Assembly: GCA_017550025.1 (NCBI GenBank)
Contig: JAFYLU010000067.1
Span: forward strand, 1-44,799
DNA: 44,799 nucleotides
Origin: Bacteroidales bacterium
GTDB lineage: Bacteria > Bacteroidota > Bacteroidia > Bacteroidales > UBA932
Direction of reading: 5' to 3'
Of the stretch, positions 22,756 through 31,385 are shown piece by piece; within the stretch, counting starts at the first letter, position 1, and every line of letters starts with the position of its first letter. The translations under genes and the position numbers were made by a program. The notes under the pieces were generated by a model. The model made no database searches. It was not told the DNA's origin and saw only the letters and a program-made list of their open reading frames with translations.

Positions 22756-24315
22756 TTATGCTGTTACTTTTTCAAGCCACTTGACCATACCGAACATAAC
22801 TCCCATCGATATGAAGCATACCACTGCAAACACTGTCCAGCACTGCCAGATAGGCCATGCGTTGTACATGAGCGGGCCGAGGAAGAGGAAGAGGTTTCCG
22901 ATGGCTGTAGCACCGAGCCAGAGTCCCTGGCAGAGTCCGAGCATGCTCTTCGGAGCAACCTTCGATACGAATGAAAGTCCGAGAGGAGAGATGAAGAGCT
23001 CCGCAACTGTAAGGAAGAAATATGTCGCGATGAGAACCCACCAGTGTGCCTTCTGCGCCATCTGCTCTGCGATAGGAAGGGCCTTGTATTCCTCTGCTGA
23101 AGGGTAACCCTTGAGGATTGAGAATACTGTAAGGAATATGAAAGCGAGACCTGCGATGAACATACCGATACCGATCTTCTTTGGAGTAGAGATCTCCTTT
23201 CCGCGGCGTGCGAGAGCGGCGAAGATGGCCATGATCACCGGAGTGAGCACGATCACGAAGAATGGGTTGATTGCCTGCCATACTTCAGGAGCTACTGCCG
23301 AAGAATCCACGAAGTCACGTGCGAAGAATGAAAGCGACATACCGTTCTGGTGGAATGAGAACCAGAAGAAGATCACGATGCCAAGTACTGCGAAGAGAGC
23401 GTAAAGACGCTGCTTGATTTCCTTTGCCATTGCGGCCTTTTCCTCTGCTGTATATTCAACGCCCTTTACGGCCTCCTTCTTTGCAGGAGTAGGGAACTTC
23501 TTCTGTGAAGCGAAGAAGATCACCAGCGAGATGCACATTGCAGCGACAGAAGCGATGAACGAGTAGTGGATACCCTCGTTGAAGATCTGGAGGTAGTTCT
23601 GGCATGAAGCCGCCATCTCTGCGATGTTACCGCCGGCTGCAGCCATCATTGTGTTGAGGTTCTCGAGAGCCTGTGCACCCATTCCTGCAGCATCGTTGAT
23701 GAACTGGTGGCAGAGTGCAGGGAGCTGTGCGTTATAGACCATTCCGTTGGTTTCGAGCCACCATGAACGGAGGAGAGGTGCCACGAACGGAGCGATGAGA
23801 CCACCGACATTGATGAACACATAGAAGATCTGGAAGCCTGAATCGCGCTTGTCCTTTGCTTCTGCGAGTGCCTGCGGGCCTTTCTTTGCCGCTTCTGCCT
23901 CGAAGTTGTCATACATCTGTCCTACGATTGCCTGGAGGTTTCCCTTGAAGAGACCGTTACCGAAGGCGATGAGGAAGAGTGAGAAGCATGTGAGTGTGAG
24001 GAGCCAGCCTGTGTTTCCTGCTGTTGCGAGGATAGGAATCGAGAGAATCACATATCCGCTTGCCATCACGATGAGGCCGGCCTTGATGGTGCCTTTGTAG
24101 TTCTGTGTGCGGTCAGCGATGAGACCACCTACGAGGCTGAGCAGGTAGATGCCTGCATAGAAGAATGAGTAGATAGTGCCGGCTGTACCTTCGCCGAGAC
24201 CGAACTTGGAGCAGAGGAACAACACGAGAACGGCGTTCATGATGTAGTAGCCGAAACGCTCTCCCATGTTGCTGAGAGCCGCTGCCAATAGACCTTTTGG
24301 ATGTCCTTTAAACAT
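22756..24315 (-). CDS. POT family proton-coupled oligopeptide transporter (paralogue)
   Basis: This is the upstream member of a tandem pair of peptide transporters (519 residues). It shares the N-terminus MFKGHPKGLLAAALSNMGERFGYY, again with Asn16 in place of the first Glu of ExxER, and NGLFKGNLQAIVGQMYD. Sequence divergence from its neighbour suggests an old duplication and different peptide preference. The YTAEEKAAMAKEIKQRL linker joins the two six-helix bundles. The start at 24315 fits the family. Its promoter (24390-24397) lies in the region divergent from the acyltransferase operon. Confidence 0.92.
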   Translation of the reverse strand: MFKGHPKGLLAAALSNMGERFGYYIMNAVLVLFLCSKFGLGEGTAGTIYSFFYAGIYLLSLVGGLIADRTQNYKGTIKAGLIVMASGYVILSIPILATAGNTGWLLTLTCFSLFLIAFGNGLFKGNLQAIVGQMYDNFEAEAAKKGPQALAEAKDKRDSGFQIFYVFINVGGLIAPFVAPLLRSWWLETNGMVYNAQLPALCHQFINDAAGMGAQALENLNTMMAAAGGNIAEMAASCQNYLQIFNEGIHYSFIASVAAMCISLVIFFASQKKFPTPAKKEAVKGVEYTAEEKAAMAKEIKQRLYALFAVLGIVIFFWFSFHQNGMSLSFFARDFVDSSAVAPEVWQAINPFFVIVLTPVIMAIFAALARRGKEISTPKKIGIGMFIAGLAFIFLTVFSILKGYPSAEEYKALPIAEQMAQKAHWWVLIATYFFLTVAELFISPLGLSFVSKVAPKSMLGLCQGLWLGATAIGNLFLFLGPLMYNAWPIWQCWTVFAVVCFISMGVMFGMVKWLEKVTA

Positions 24316-24389
24316 AAATGAATTGGTTTTTATTAGTTGTTATGATTGTTGTCATGTTTTATCCCGGCCTTTTCCAAGGCACAATCGCG

Positions 24390-24397
24390 CAAATATA
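24390..24397 (-). promoter_or_regulatory. -7 element of the POT transporter operon
   Basis: TATATTTG on the minus strand matches the consensus and leaves a leader of about 70 bases before the ATG at 24315. It faces away from the plus-strand element at 24446. Confidence 0.5.
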
Positions 24398-24445
24398 CGA
24401 AATTAATTTTGAAGCTAAAATATCGGAAATCAACAGGAAAATTGA

Positions 24446-24453
24446 TATATTTG
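24446..24453 (+). promoter_or_regulatory. -7 element of the acyltransferase-DUF4831-pepD operon
   Basis: TATATTTG followed by C matches the consensus exactly. It lies 72 bases before the chosen start at 24525 and downstream of the longer open frame's first ATG, which argues against that longer start. Confidence 0.5.
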
Positions 24454-24524
24454 CTTTTTGTGAACCCCAGCTGTTGCAAGACCGGGTCGTTCTGATCTTG
24501 CAGATGGCATCTATGCGCTTGATT

Positions 24525-25433
24525 ATGAAATCTTTGCTTGTAAATATCGTGCGTGGGATAATGGTCGTGCTCTCATGGCTTCCTCTTCGCTTTCATTATT
24601 TCATGGGGGATATCCTTTCGTGGGTTGTCGGTAAGATTTTTCATTATCGATACAGTACTGTCATCGTGAATCTGTCGAGGTCCTTCCCTGACAGGAAGTA
24701 CAGGGAGCTTGACAGGATCGCTGCAGACTTCTACCGGCATTTCGGTGAAATATTTGCAGAGGCTGTCTGGTTTGCCGGTGCCAGCTACAGAAAGCTTTAC
24801 GACAGCGGAATAGTCACTGTGACCAATCCGGAGGAGATCAATGATTATTTTCTCTCTGCTCCGAGCATGACTGTCTTGAGCACACATTGCGGCAACTGGG
24901 AACTTATGGGTGGTTTCCTCGGCTATAGAACGTCAACCGGGGAAAAGGTTGCGATAGAGGAAGAGGATATTCAGGTCGTATACAAGAAACTCTCCAGCGA
25001 GGTCTTCAATGAAGTGTTCAAACGCAACAGGGTTGCACCGCTTGAAAAAGTCGGAACCGAATGCGAGGTCGAGTCATCGAATATACTCCGTCAGTCCATC
25101 AGGCAGAAAGACCAGAGAAAGGTTTATATATATCCTACCGACCAGTGCCCTTACTGGAAAGCCGGCAGACATCCGATAGGTGAATTCATGCATCAGCAGA
25201 CTGATGTGATGCTTGGCAGTGTGGGCATAGCATGCAAGCTTTCGCACTCGGTCATGTATATGAAGATGAGGCGTGTGGAAAGAGGTAAATATGAAATGAC
25301 GCTTATCCCGATATGCCGTGATGCTTCAGCAATGACGCCGGAGGAGCTCATGAGGAAGTATTATGACCTTCTTGAGGAGGAGATTAACGAGACCCCGGGC
25401 AACTGGCTGTGGACTCACAGAAGATGGAAATGA
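24525..25433 (+). CDS. LpxL/HtrB-family lipid A acyltransferase-like protein
   Basis: A membrane-associated acyltransferase of the lysophospholipid/lipid A secondary acylation family. From the ATG at 24525 it has 302 residues, the usual length. It starts with a hydrophobic anchor (LLVNIVRGIMVVLSWLPL), continues with NLSRSFP, the catalytic HCGNWE (His121, Glu126) and ends WLWTHRRWK, as in LpxL relatives. The open frame reaches back to 24318, but that extension overlaps the divergent promoters and looks unlike the family. It probably adds a late acyl chain to lipid A. It is followed by the DUF4831 gene after 15 bases. Confidence 0.9.
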   Translation: MKSLLVNIVRGIMVVLSWLPLRFHYFMGDILSWVVGKIFHYRYSTVIVNLSRSFPDRKYRELDRIAADFYRHFGEIFAEAVWFAGASYRKLYDSGIVTVTNPEEINDYFLSAPSMTVLSTHCGNWELMGGFLGYRTSTGEKVAIEEEDIQVVYKKLSSEVFNEVFKRNRVAPLEKVGTECEVESSNILRQSIRQKDQRKVYIYPTDQCPYWKAGRHPIGEFMHQQTDVMLGSVGIACKLSHSVMYMKMRRVERGKYEMTLIPICRDASAMTPEELMRKYYDLLEEEINETPGNWLWTHRRWK

Positions 25434-25448
25434 TTAAATGAATTGAAT

Positions 25449-26504
25449 ATGAAAATGAAATTTGGATTTATTGCGGTAATGCTGCTTTCAGTCATGCCTT
25501 TCATGGCCTCTGCACAGAAGAATTCAGATCCGGAAGGTCATCTGACATATTCTCTGCCGACTACGGTGATCGCTATCGAGGTGGATGCTGTGCAGGAAAG
25601 ATTCTATGCCGGCCCTTATGCAAAGTTTGCCGAGAAGTATCTTGGCATAAAGCCTCGTCTGAAGGATGAATCAACTATCCAGCTGACGCAGGTCAGGATG
25701 ACATCCATGGTTGAACCCGACCAGACAAGGCGCTACAGCATTCTTGCTGGCAAGGGTATGGAGAACACTCCTCTCCTCAAGCTTTCTTCCGGAGGATTCG
25801 TGACATTTGCTGACGGAAAGTATGCGGAGCAGGCGGTATGGCGTTTCCCGACAGATGACAAGGGTGATTTCTCAAACAAGGCCGTGTCGTCCAATCTGAC
25901 TTCCGGATCTGCTACATTATATAAGAAGGAAGGAAAGGAATCTGCTTACAATCGCGTTGCGATCCAGCAGAACATGGTTGTGGAGAAGACTCTTGAGCAG
26001 AAGGCTGCGGAGACTGCCGACATGATCCTCAAGCTTCGCAGGCAGCGTCTCCAGATCGTTACCGGAGATACTGATGCCACTTACAGCGGAGAGGCCATGG
26101 GTGCTGCCATTGATGAGCTTACAAGACTTGAAAACGAGTATATGACGCTTTTCACCGGTTATTCGGAGAGTCAGCCGCAGCACATGATGTTCGAGGTCAT
26201 TCCTGATCCGGCAAAGGAAAATCAGCTTTATGTGGCCTTCCGTATGTCAGAGTCCGGAGGACTTGTTCCGGCAGACAATCTTTCAGGAAAGCCTGTGCTG
26301 ATGGAGATTGTTCCGCAGCCTTTCGCACAGCCGGAAACTGCACCGGCTAAAAAGTCAAAGCCAGTTCCTGAAATACATTACAGGATTCCTGCCGCATGTA
26401 CGGTAAGACTTCTTGACGGTACTTCTCTTCTTCTCCAGAGCAGAATGCCTATCTATCAGCTCGGTCAGGAAAGCTCTATACCAGCTGATATGGTGATCAA
26501 TTAG
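25449..26504 (+). CDS. DUF4831 family exported protein
   Basis: A Bacteroidota-specific protein of unknown function, 351 residues from the ATG at 25449; a TTG six bases earlier is a less likely start. A signal peptide ends near FMASAQ. The mature part begins with LTYSLPTTVIAIEVDAVQERFYAGPYAKFAEKYLGI, which is diagnostic of DUF4831, and a helical segment (about 175-235) lies between two beta-rich regions. There is no lipobox. It sits between the acyltransferase and pepD in one operon, which gives no clear hint of role beyond the envelope. Confidence 0.88.
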   Translation: MKMKFGFIAVMLLSVMPFMASAQKNSDPEGHLTYSLPTTVIAIEVDAVQERFYAGPYAKFAEKYLGIKPRLKDESTIQLTQVRMTSMVEPDQTRRYSILAGKGMENTPLLKLSSGGFVTFADGKYAEQAVWRFPTDDKGDFSNKAVSSNLTSGSATLYKKEGKESAYNRVAIQQNMVVEKTLEQKAAETADMILKLRRQRLQIVTGDTDATYSGEAMGAAIDELTRLENEYMTLFTGYSESQPQHMMFEVIPDPAKENQLYVAFRMSESGGLVPADNLSGKPVLMEIVPQPFAQPETAPAKKSKPVPEIHYRIPAACTVRLLDGTSLLLQSRMPIYQLGQESSIPADMVIN

Positions 26505-26530
26505 AAATACAATTAATAACATAGAAAATT

Positions 26531-27997
26531 ATGAGCATCAGAAATCTTGATCCACAGGTTGTGTGGAAAAATTTTTATGAACTTACGCAGATTCCTCGTC
26601 CGTCAAAGCATGAGGAACTTGCTGTGGAGTATATGTATAACTGGGGTAAGTCTCATGGTCTTGAGACAATCAAGGATGAGGTTGGCAACATAATCATGCG
26701 TAAGCCTGCAACTCCTGGTTGTGAGAACATGAAGGGAGTTATACTTCAGGGACATATCGATATGGTACCGCAGAAGAACAGTGATACAGTACACGATTTC
26801 CTCAAGGATCCTATCCAGACATGGATCGACGGTGACTGGGTAAGAGCAAAGGGTACGACACTCGGAGCCGATAACGGACTTGGTCTTGCAATGGCAATGG
26901 CTGTTCTCGAATCAGATGACATCAAGCATGGTCCTGTCGAGCTCCTCTGTACTGTGGACGAGGAGACTGGAATGACTGGAGCTATGGCTCTCAAGCCAGG
27001 TCTTCTTAATGGAGATATCCTTATCAATCTCGACTCGGAGACTGAAGGCGAGCTTTATATCGGATGTGCCGGCGGTCTTGATGCGTCTGCCCATGATACA
27101 TATGTTCCTGCACCTTGTGACAAGTCTTGGGAGTGCTGGAAGCTTGAAGTGAAGGGCTTCAAGGGAGGACACTCGGGAATGGATATTGTACTTTACAGAG
27201 GTAATGCCAACAAGATTGCAGCCCGTATCCTTTATGCACTTATGACTTATGCGGATGTGAAGCTTGGTGATCTTGACGGCGGTACATTGAGAAATGCTAT
27301 CCCTCGTGAAGCGTTTGCGACTGTCTATATTCCTTCAGACAAGGTTGAGCAGGCAAAGGAAATATTCGAGAAGTTCACAGCTGCCATCAAGATGAAGCAT
27401 GCCGGTACCGATCCTGATTCAATATTCACTCTTAAGCCTTGCGAGTGCGTGGAATGTGAATCATGCATGTGTGTGCCTGATGCGGACGCTCTCAGATATC
27501 TGCGTGCGATTCTTGCATGTCCGGACAGCGTCAAGAGAATGAGTAACGAGATTGCAGGTCTCGTTGAATCTTCAAACAACCTTGCGATGGTGAAGATCGC
27601 TGATGGTGAATTCTCTGTGAAGACACTTATGAGAAGCTCTGTTGAAATCTCAAAATATGTCCTTTCACAGAAGTTTGAGGCAGTATTCTCGCTTGCGGGC
27701 ATCGAGACCACATTTACCGGTGGTTATTCAGGATGGGCTCCTAACCCTGATTCGACTATCCTTACTACAATGAAGAGAGTATATAAGGATCTTTATGGCA
27801 AGGAGCCTGCAGTGATGGCAATCCACGCTGGTCTCGAGTGCGGTATCTTGAGCGGAGCTTATCCACATTGGGATATGATTTCATGCGGACCTACACTCTT
27901 GAGCCCACATTCACCAGACGAGCGTGCCAACATCCCTTCTGTTGCAAAATGCTGGGAATTCCTTAAGGCAGTTCTTGAAAACATCCCTGTGAAGTAA
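26531..27997 (+). CDS. pepD: Aminoacyl-histidine dipeptidase (M20 family) with a Cys-rich insert
   Basis: A cytoplasmic di-zinc dipeptidase that cleaves Xaa-His and other dipeptides. Metal ligands are seen as His75 and Asp77 (GHIDMV), Asp114 (LGADNGLG), with catalytic Glu144/Glu145 (DEETGMTGA); GHSGMDI (214-220) and GGYSGW are family motifs. At 488 residues it matches PepD. Residues 304-314 read CECVECESCMC, five Cys in eleven positions in the lid region, which I do not recall from characterised enzymes and which may bind metal. It is the last gene of its operon, 26 bases after DUF4831, and ends before a strong bidirectional terminator. Confidence 0.93.
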   Translation: MSIRNLDPQVVWKNFYELTQIPRPSKHEELAVEYMYNWGKSHGLETIKDEVGNIIMRKPATPGCENMKGVILQGHIDMVPQKNSDTVHDFLKDPIQTWIDGDWVRAKGTTLGADNGLGLAMAMAVLESDDIKHGPVELLCTVDEETGMTGAMALKPGLLNGDILINLDSETEGELYIGCAGGLDASAHDTYVPAPCDKSWECWKLEVKGFKGGHSGMDIVLYRGNANKIAARILYALMTYADVKLGDLDGGTLRNAIPREAFATVYIPSDKVEQAKEIFEKFTAAIKMKHAGTDPDSIFTLKPCECVECESCMCVPDADALRYLRAILACPDSVKRMSNEIAGLVESSNNLAMVKIADGEFSVKTLMRSSVEISKYVLSQKFEAVFSLAGIETTFTGGYSGWAPNPDSTILTTMKRVYKDLYGKEPAVMAIHAGLECGILSGAYPHWDMISCGPTLLSPHSPDERANIPSVAKCWEFLKAVLENIPVK

Positions 27998-28018
27998 TTC
28001 CGGAGTCAATATTAAAGC

Positions 28019-28058
28019 AAGAGTGACTGATCTGTATCTGCGATCAGTCACTCTTTTT
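28019..28058. terminator. Bidirectional terminator between pepD and the thioredoxin gene
   Basis: GAGTGACTGATC (28021-28032) pairs perfectly with GATCAGTCACTC (28042-28053), flanked by an A-rich side and TTTTT. The stop codon of the minus-strand thioredoxin gene (28044-28046) lies inside the stem, so the two transcripts end in the same hairpin. Confidence 0.85.
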
Positions 28059-28535
28059 CAGGAGATATGTCTGTATCTCGTTCCGGAATTTATCTTTATT
28101 GCGTGCTCCTACGGTTATTACAGGTTCTCCGCCGTCTGCCGGTATGTAGAGGATGGCAGGGATCGAACTTATTCCGAAAGCTTGGGCAAGACCTCTTTCC
28201 TTGTCGATGTCAACCTTGTATATGACTATCTTGTCCTTGTATTCGACTGCAAGTTCTTCAAGTATCGGGGTGATCCTCTGGCATGGACCGCACCACGAAG
28301 CCGTGAAATCTACGATTGCCGGTCTGTCCCCGAGATATTTCAGGCCTTCCGCATCCATGTCGTATACTTTTTCGTCGAATTGAGCTGCATCCAGTTCGGC
28401 AACTGCTTGAGGATGTGTGCCTTTGACATCCTTCTTTTCATTCTGTGCACCCGCATTTCCGCAAGCAGTCATGAGGAGGATGGCTGTCAAGGCTGATGTG
28501 AATGTCTTATAGAACTGTTTCATATCTTTCTTCAT
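28044..28535 (-). CDS. Thioredoxin-fold protein, probable lipoprotein
   Basis: From the ATG at 28535 it has 163 residues. A basic start and hydrophobic helix end in LLMTAC (Cys25), a lipobox-like site, so the protein is likely anchored on the periplasmic side. The thioredoxin fold follows with active site WCGPC (81-85), VDIDKERGLAQAFGISSIPAILYIP carrying the cis-Pro loop, and a final helix. It may reduce or isomerise envelope disulfides or take part in cytochrome or stress repair. Upstream ATG codons in frame add an unneeded tail before the signal. It is the last gene of the dnaN operon, 67 bases after the FAH-like gene. Confidence 0.88.
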   Translation of the reverse strand: MKKDMKQFYKTFTSALTAILLMTACGNAGAQNEKKDVKGTHPQAVAELDAAQFDEKVYDMDAEGLKYLGDRPAIVDFTASWCGPCQRITPILEELAVEYKDKIVIYKVDIDKERGLAQAFGISSIPAILYIPADGGEPVITVGARNKDKFRNEIQTYLLKKSD

Positions 28536-28602
28536 TTTATTTATGACAAGGTCTGTTGACATCAGATTGCAAATCAAATCGGATGCCAGCCGGACTCTCG
28601 TG

Positions 28603-29181
28603 TCAGAATATCAGCTTGAAGTCGTACATGTCGTTTTCGCAGTATGACGCCCTGAATGCGGCAGATCCTTCGTCTTTGGATGCGAGTAATCCGGCAGGGG
28701 CAAGCTCTACCGCTACGAAATCTCCTATCCTTAATGAGGTAAGCATCGAAGCCTTGCAGATGGCCTCCTCGAGCATTTCCTTCAAAGAAGCTGATTTTTC
28801 CGCACGGGTGCTGTCAAAGATCAGCTCATTGTTCTTCCTTACTTCATATGCCCCCATTTCGCTCTCCAGTGTTTCCTTGCTGAAGAGAGGAGAGGGGAGG
28901 AGGGAGGTGTGGTCAGCGCATGAGGTGAAAGCCGCTTCGTTGTTTCCTCCTTCAGTGTGGCAGTACAGAAGGGCTCCGAAGCTGAATGCATCGTAATATC
29001 TTGAAACGAATTTCGCCCCTATGCATTTGCCTGCTTTACTGATGCGTACGAATACGATCGGAGTCCAATGTATCTCATTAACACACTCGGGAGAGTAGAA
29101 ATCCTTGTTTTCTCTCTCCCAAGTTGTATCTGGACGGCAGTAGCAATGGCTGCTGCCGTATGGCTTGACAATAATGTTCAT
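28603..29181 (-). CDS. Divergent fumarylacetoacetate hydrolase (FAH)-fold protein, metal ligands apparently lost
   Basis: The 192-residue protein aligns by eye to the small Bacteroidota FAH-family proteins: the block around 36-68 (IHWTPIVFVRISKAGKCIGA, then RYYDAFSFG) parallels their HYECEIVVRI-KLGKCI-RYYDAVTVGIDFT block, and LRIGDFVAVELAPAG (150-164) parallels LKTGDLLFTGTPAG. The residues that bind the metal in active members are not there: the E-x-E after the first His is TPI, and the Asp of GID is Ala-Leu. It is therefore likely inactive or altered in function. It sits 6 bases after the exonuclease gene in the dnaN operon. The assignment comes from pattern memory, not a search. Confidence 0.6.
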   Translation of the reverse strand: MNIIVKPYGSSHCYCRPDTTWERENKDFYSPECVNEIHWTPIVFVRISKAGKCIGAKFVSRYYDAFSFGALLYCHTEGGNNEAAFTSCADHTSLLPSPLFSKETLESEMGAYEVRKNNELIFDSTRAEKSASLKEMLEEAICKASMLTSLRIGDFVAVELAPAGLLASKDEGSAAFRASYCENDMYDFKLIF

Positions 29182-29187
29182 CTCTTA

Positions 29188-30111
29188 TCAGTCTTCTTCC
29201 GGAGCAAACAGGCTGCCTAGCTCTTCAAATGGTGTATAACCTTTTGTCCTCGGAACAAATGTGGCAGGCTTCTTCCTTTCTGCGACAGATGCTTTCTTCT
29301 CGGCTTCATATTGTGCCTTGAGGCTTGCGAACTGGCGTTTGGTGTCTAAAGTGAAGTCGCCGTTGTCTATCCATGCGAAATATGAAGGCTCGCTGAAATA
29401 CACCTCTCTCGCAGTCTTGCCCTTATGTTTTCCGAAGCTTATCACCGGCTCGTTCTTGTCGTTGAGAATAAGTCTTCCTGCATAGTCGACGGTCTTCTGC
29501 TTGGTAGAGAATTTCGCAAGCTTGTCCACGTCGTTCTCAATGCGGGGGTCATCCTTGTATCTGTCAAGCTGTCCCTTGAGCACTTCATAGGTGGCAAGGG
29601 TGTCGGCTTCCGCTGCGTGGGCGTTTTCCAGCTCAAGTCCGCAATAGAAAAGATATGCCGCCTTGAGTGTACGTGGCTCCATCGCGTGGAATATATTCTG
29701 CACATCAACCATTTTCATCGCGTGGAGATCGATCTGCAGCTGCTTGTCTGTAAATCTGCGTACCCTCTCGATCTCTTCGGCAAGCATCGGAAGGTCGAAC
29801 TTGGCTGAATTGAATCCTGCAAGATTGCTGCCTTCAAGCCATGCTACCACCTCATCAGCGATCTGATAGAATGTAGGTTCTCCTGCAAGATCTTCCAATG
29901 AGATGCCGTGCACTGCCTGTGCTGACGGATTGATGGGGCGAAGACAGTTCTTCTCGTAGTCCCAAGGCCTGACTCTCCAGGTCTTGATCCTTTGTTCGCC
30001 TCCCGGCAATATCTTTACGAAACACAGCTCTATGATAGAATCGGAAGCTATGTTCAGACCTGTACTTTCTATATCAAAAAACAATAACGGCTTTTCGAGA
30101 TTCAGTTCCAT
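29188..30111 (-). CDS. DEDDh 3'-5' exonuclease (DnaQ-like) with C-terminal DUF3820-type module
   Basis: The exonuclease fold spans about 1-185, with the acidic set Asp13/Glu15 (FFDIESTG), Asp106 (NSAKFDLPML), and His165/Asp170 (HAAEADTLAT), typical of DnaQ-like proofreading nucleases. Residues about 215-265 (VISFGKHKGKTAREV, SYFAWIDNGDF) form the small DUF3820-like domain often attached to such nucleases in Bacteroidota. A basic tail follows. It starts 21 bases after dnaN, so cotranscription with the sliding clamp suggests a role in replication fidelity or repair. Confidence 0.92.
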   Translation of the reverse strand: MELNLEKPLLFFDIESTGLNIASDSIIELCFVKILPGGEQRIKTWRVRPWDYEKNCLRPINPSAQAVHGISLEDLAGEPTFYQIADEVVAWLEGSNLAGFNSAKFDLPMLAEEIERVRRFTDKQLQIDLHAMKMVDVQNIFHAMEPRTLKAAYLFYCGLELENAHAAEADTLATYEVLKGQLDRYKDDPRIENDVDKLAKFSTKQKTVDYAGRLILNDKNEPVISFGKHKGKTAREVYFSEPSYFAWIDNGDFTLDTKRQFASLKAQYEAEKKASVAERKKPATFVPRTKGYTPFEELGSLFAPEED

Positions 30112-30132
30112 ATGTCAATCAAGGCAAATGTC

Positions 30133-31254
30133 TTAAGAAATCATGATCGGCATGATGATACCGCAGATCTTTTCGCTGTCTTCCTCTTCCTCTGCAGGAA
30201 CCACAAGGGCAGCTCGCTTGCTGTCAAGGAACTTCATGACGAGCTCGCCGCAGTTCATGTTGGAAAGGATTTCGATGATGAACGGTGACTTGAATCCGAT
30301 TGTCAGGTCTTCGCCGTCATACTGGCACTGAAGTGTCTCGTGTGCTGCGATGGAGAATCCGAGGTCCTGTGCAGAGATCATGAGATTGCCACTCCTGAGG
30401 TCGAACTTGATATGGTTTGAAGCCTTGTTCGAGCACACCGACACGCGTTTTACGGTGTTGAGGAGCTGGACTCTGTTTATCTTGAGGATGTTCGAGTTGT
30501 TCTGCGGGATGACATCGCGGTATTTCGGATATTTGCCCACTACGAGACGGCAGATTACCATGGTAGCTCCGAATCTGAACACTGCATTCTTTGAATCGAA
30601 TGAGATCTCGACTGTTTCTGCATCCTTGCCGATGATGGCCTTGAGGATGGCTGCAGGCTTCTTGTGAAGGATGAATGATGCCTTTTCAGAAGCATTCACA
30701 TCTGCAGTTGTGTAGCAGATGAGCTTATGTGAGTCGGATGCCACAAGTGTTGTAGAAGAAAGGTCGATGTCGAAGAGGATACCGTTCATTGCAGGACGGA
30801 TCTCGTCGTCAGCTGTAGCGTAGATTGTGCTTGCGATACCCTCTACGAGGCTCTGTGCCGGGAACTGGAGGGTCACTGCTGTGTCGTCTGTGCCGGTGAT
30901 CTCCGGATAGTCTTCTGCAGGGAAGTAAGGGAGGGTGGACTCTCCGCTTGCCCAGCTGCATGTGAACGAACTGTCGCTTGAAGTGCTGATTGTCAACGGC
31001 TGGTCAGGAAGCTCCTTGAGGAGGTCCATCATATGCTTTGCAGGGACGGCGATCCTTCCCTCTTCGGATGTGCTTTCCACCTCGAGCTGTGTCTTAAGTG
31101 TCAGCTCGGAATCAGACGCGGTGATTTCAAGGGTGCTGGCTTTCAGGTCGAAAAGGAAGTTCTCCAGAATCGGGAGCGGAGACTTTGCCGGAATCGCCTT
31201 TGCGACCGCCATGAGTCCTTTGAGAAGTTCAGAACTTGAAATGATCAGTTTCAT
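30133..31254 (-). CDS. dnaN: DNA polymerase III beta subunit (sliding clamp)
   Basis: A ring-shaped homodimer that tethers the replicative polymerase to DNA. The 373 residues comprise three clamp domains. The N-terminus MKLIISSSELLKGLMAVAKAIP, the VPAKHMMDLLKELPDQPL segment and the C-terminal VVPAEEEEDSEKICGIIMPIMIS, which ends in the partner-binding cleft strand, are diagnostic. It is the first gene of a four-gene minus-strand unit and has a consensus -7 element about 65 bases upstream. It is not next to dnaA here. Confidence 0.96.
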   Translation of the reverse strand: MKLIISSSELLKGLMAVAKAIPAKSPLPILENFLFDLKASTLEITASDSELTLKTQLEVESTSEEGRIAVPAKHMMDLLKELPDQPLTISTSSDSSFTCSWASGESTLPYFPAEDYPEITGTDDTAVTLQFPAQSLVEGIASTIYATADDEIRPAMNGILFDIDLSSTTLVASDSHKLICYTTADVNASEKASFILHKKPAAILKAIIGKDAETVEISFDSKNAVFRFGATMVICRLVVGKYPKYRDVIPQNNSNILKINRVQLLNTVKRVSVCSNKASNHIKFDLRSGNLMISAQDLGFSIAAHETLQCQYDGEDLTIGFKSPFIIEILSNMNCGELVMKFLDSKRAALVVPAEEEEDSEKICGIIMPIMIS

Positions 31255-31319
31255 AATTTATATCGTTTAATAATTATTTCTCATTTTGTATGCCTATATA
31301 ATACGGCATATTAAGTCAA

Positions 31320-31327
31320 CAAATATA
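31320..31327 (-). promoter_or_regulatory. -7 element of the dnaN operon
   Basis: TATATTTG on the minus strand, exact consensus, 65 bases upstream of the dnaN ATG. A -33 TTTG is not clear. The rest of the 198-base gap to degP is AT-rich and holds a TATTTTTTG sequence (plus strand, around 31348) that may belong to the degP promoter. Confidence 0.5.
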
Positions 31328-31385
31328 AGTAAATTTTCTGTCCCGTTGGCATATTTTTTGATTTTTTCTCTCCGGTTTTTCCGTA

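Noticed and set aside
24318-24524. 69-codon upstream extension of the acyltransferase gene
   Set aside because: It covers two divergent -7 elements and adds residues not seen in the LpxL family; the ATG at 24525 gives the usual N-terminus.
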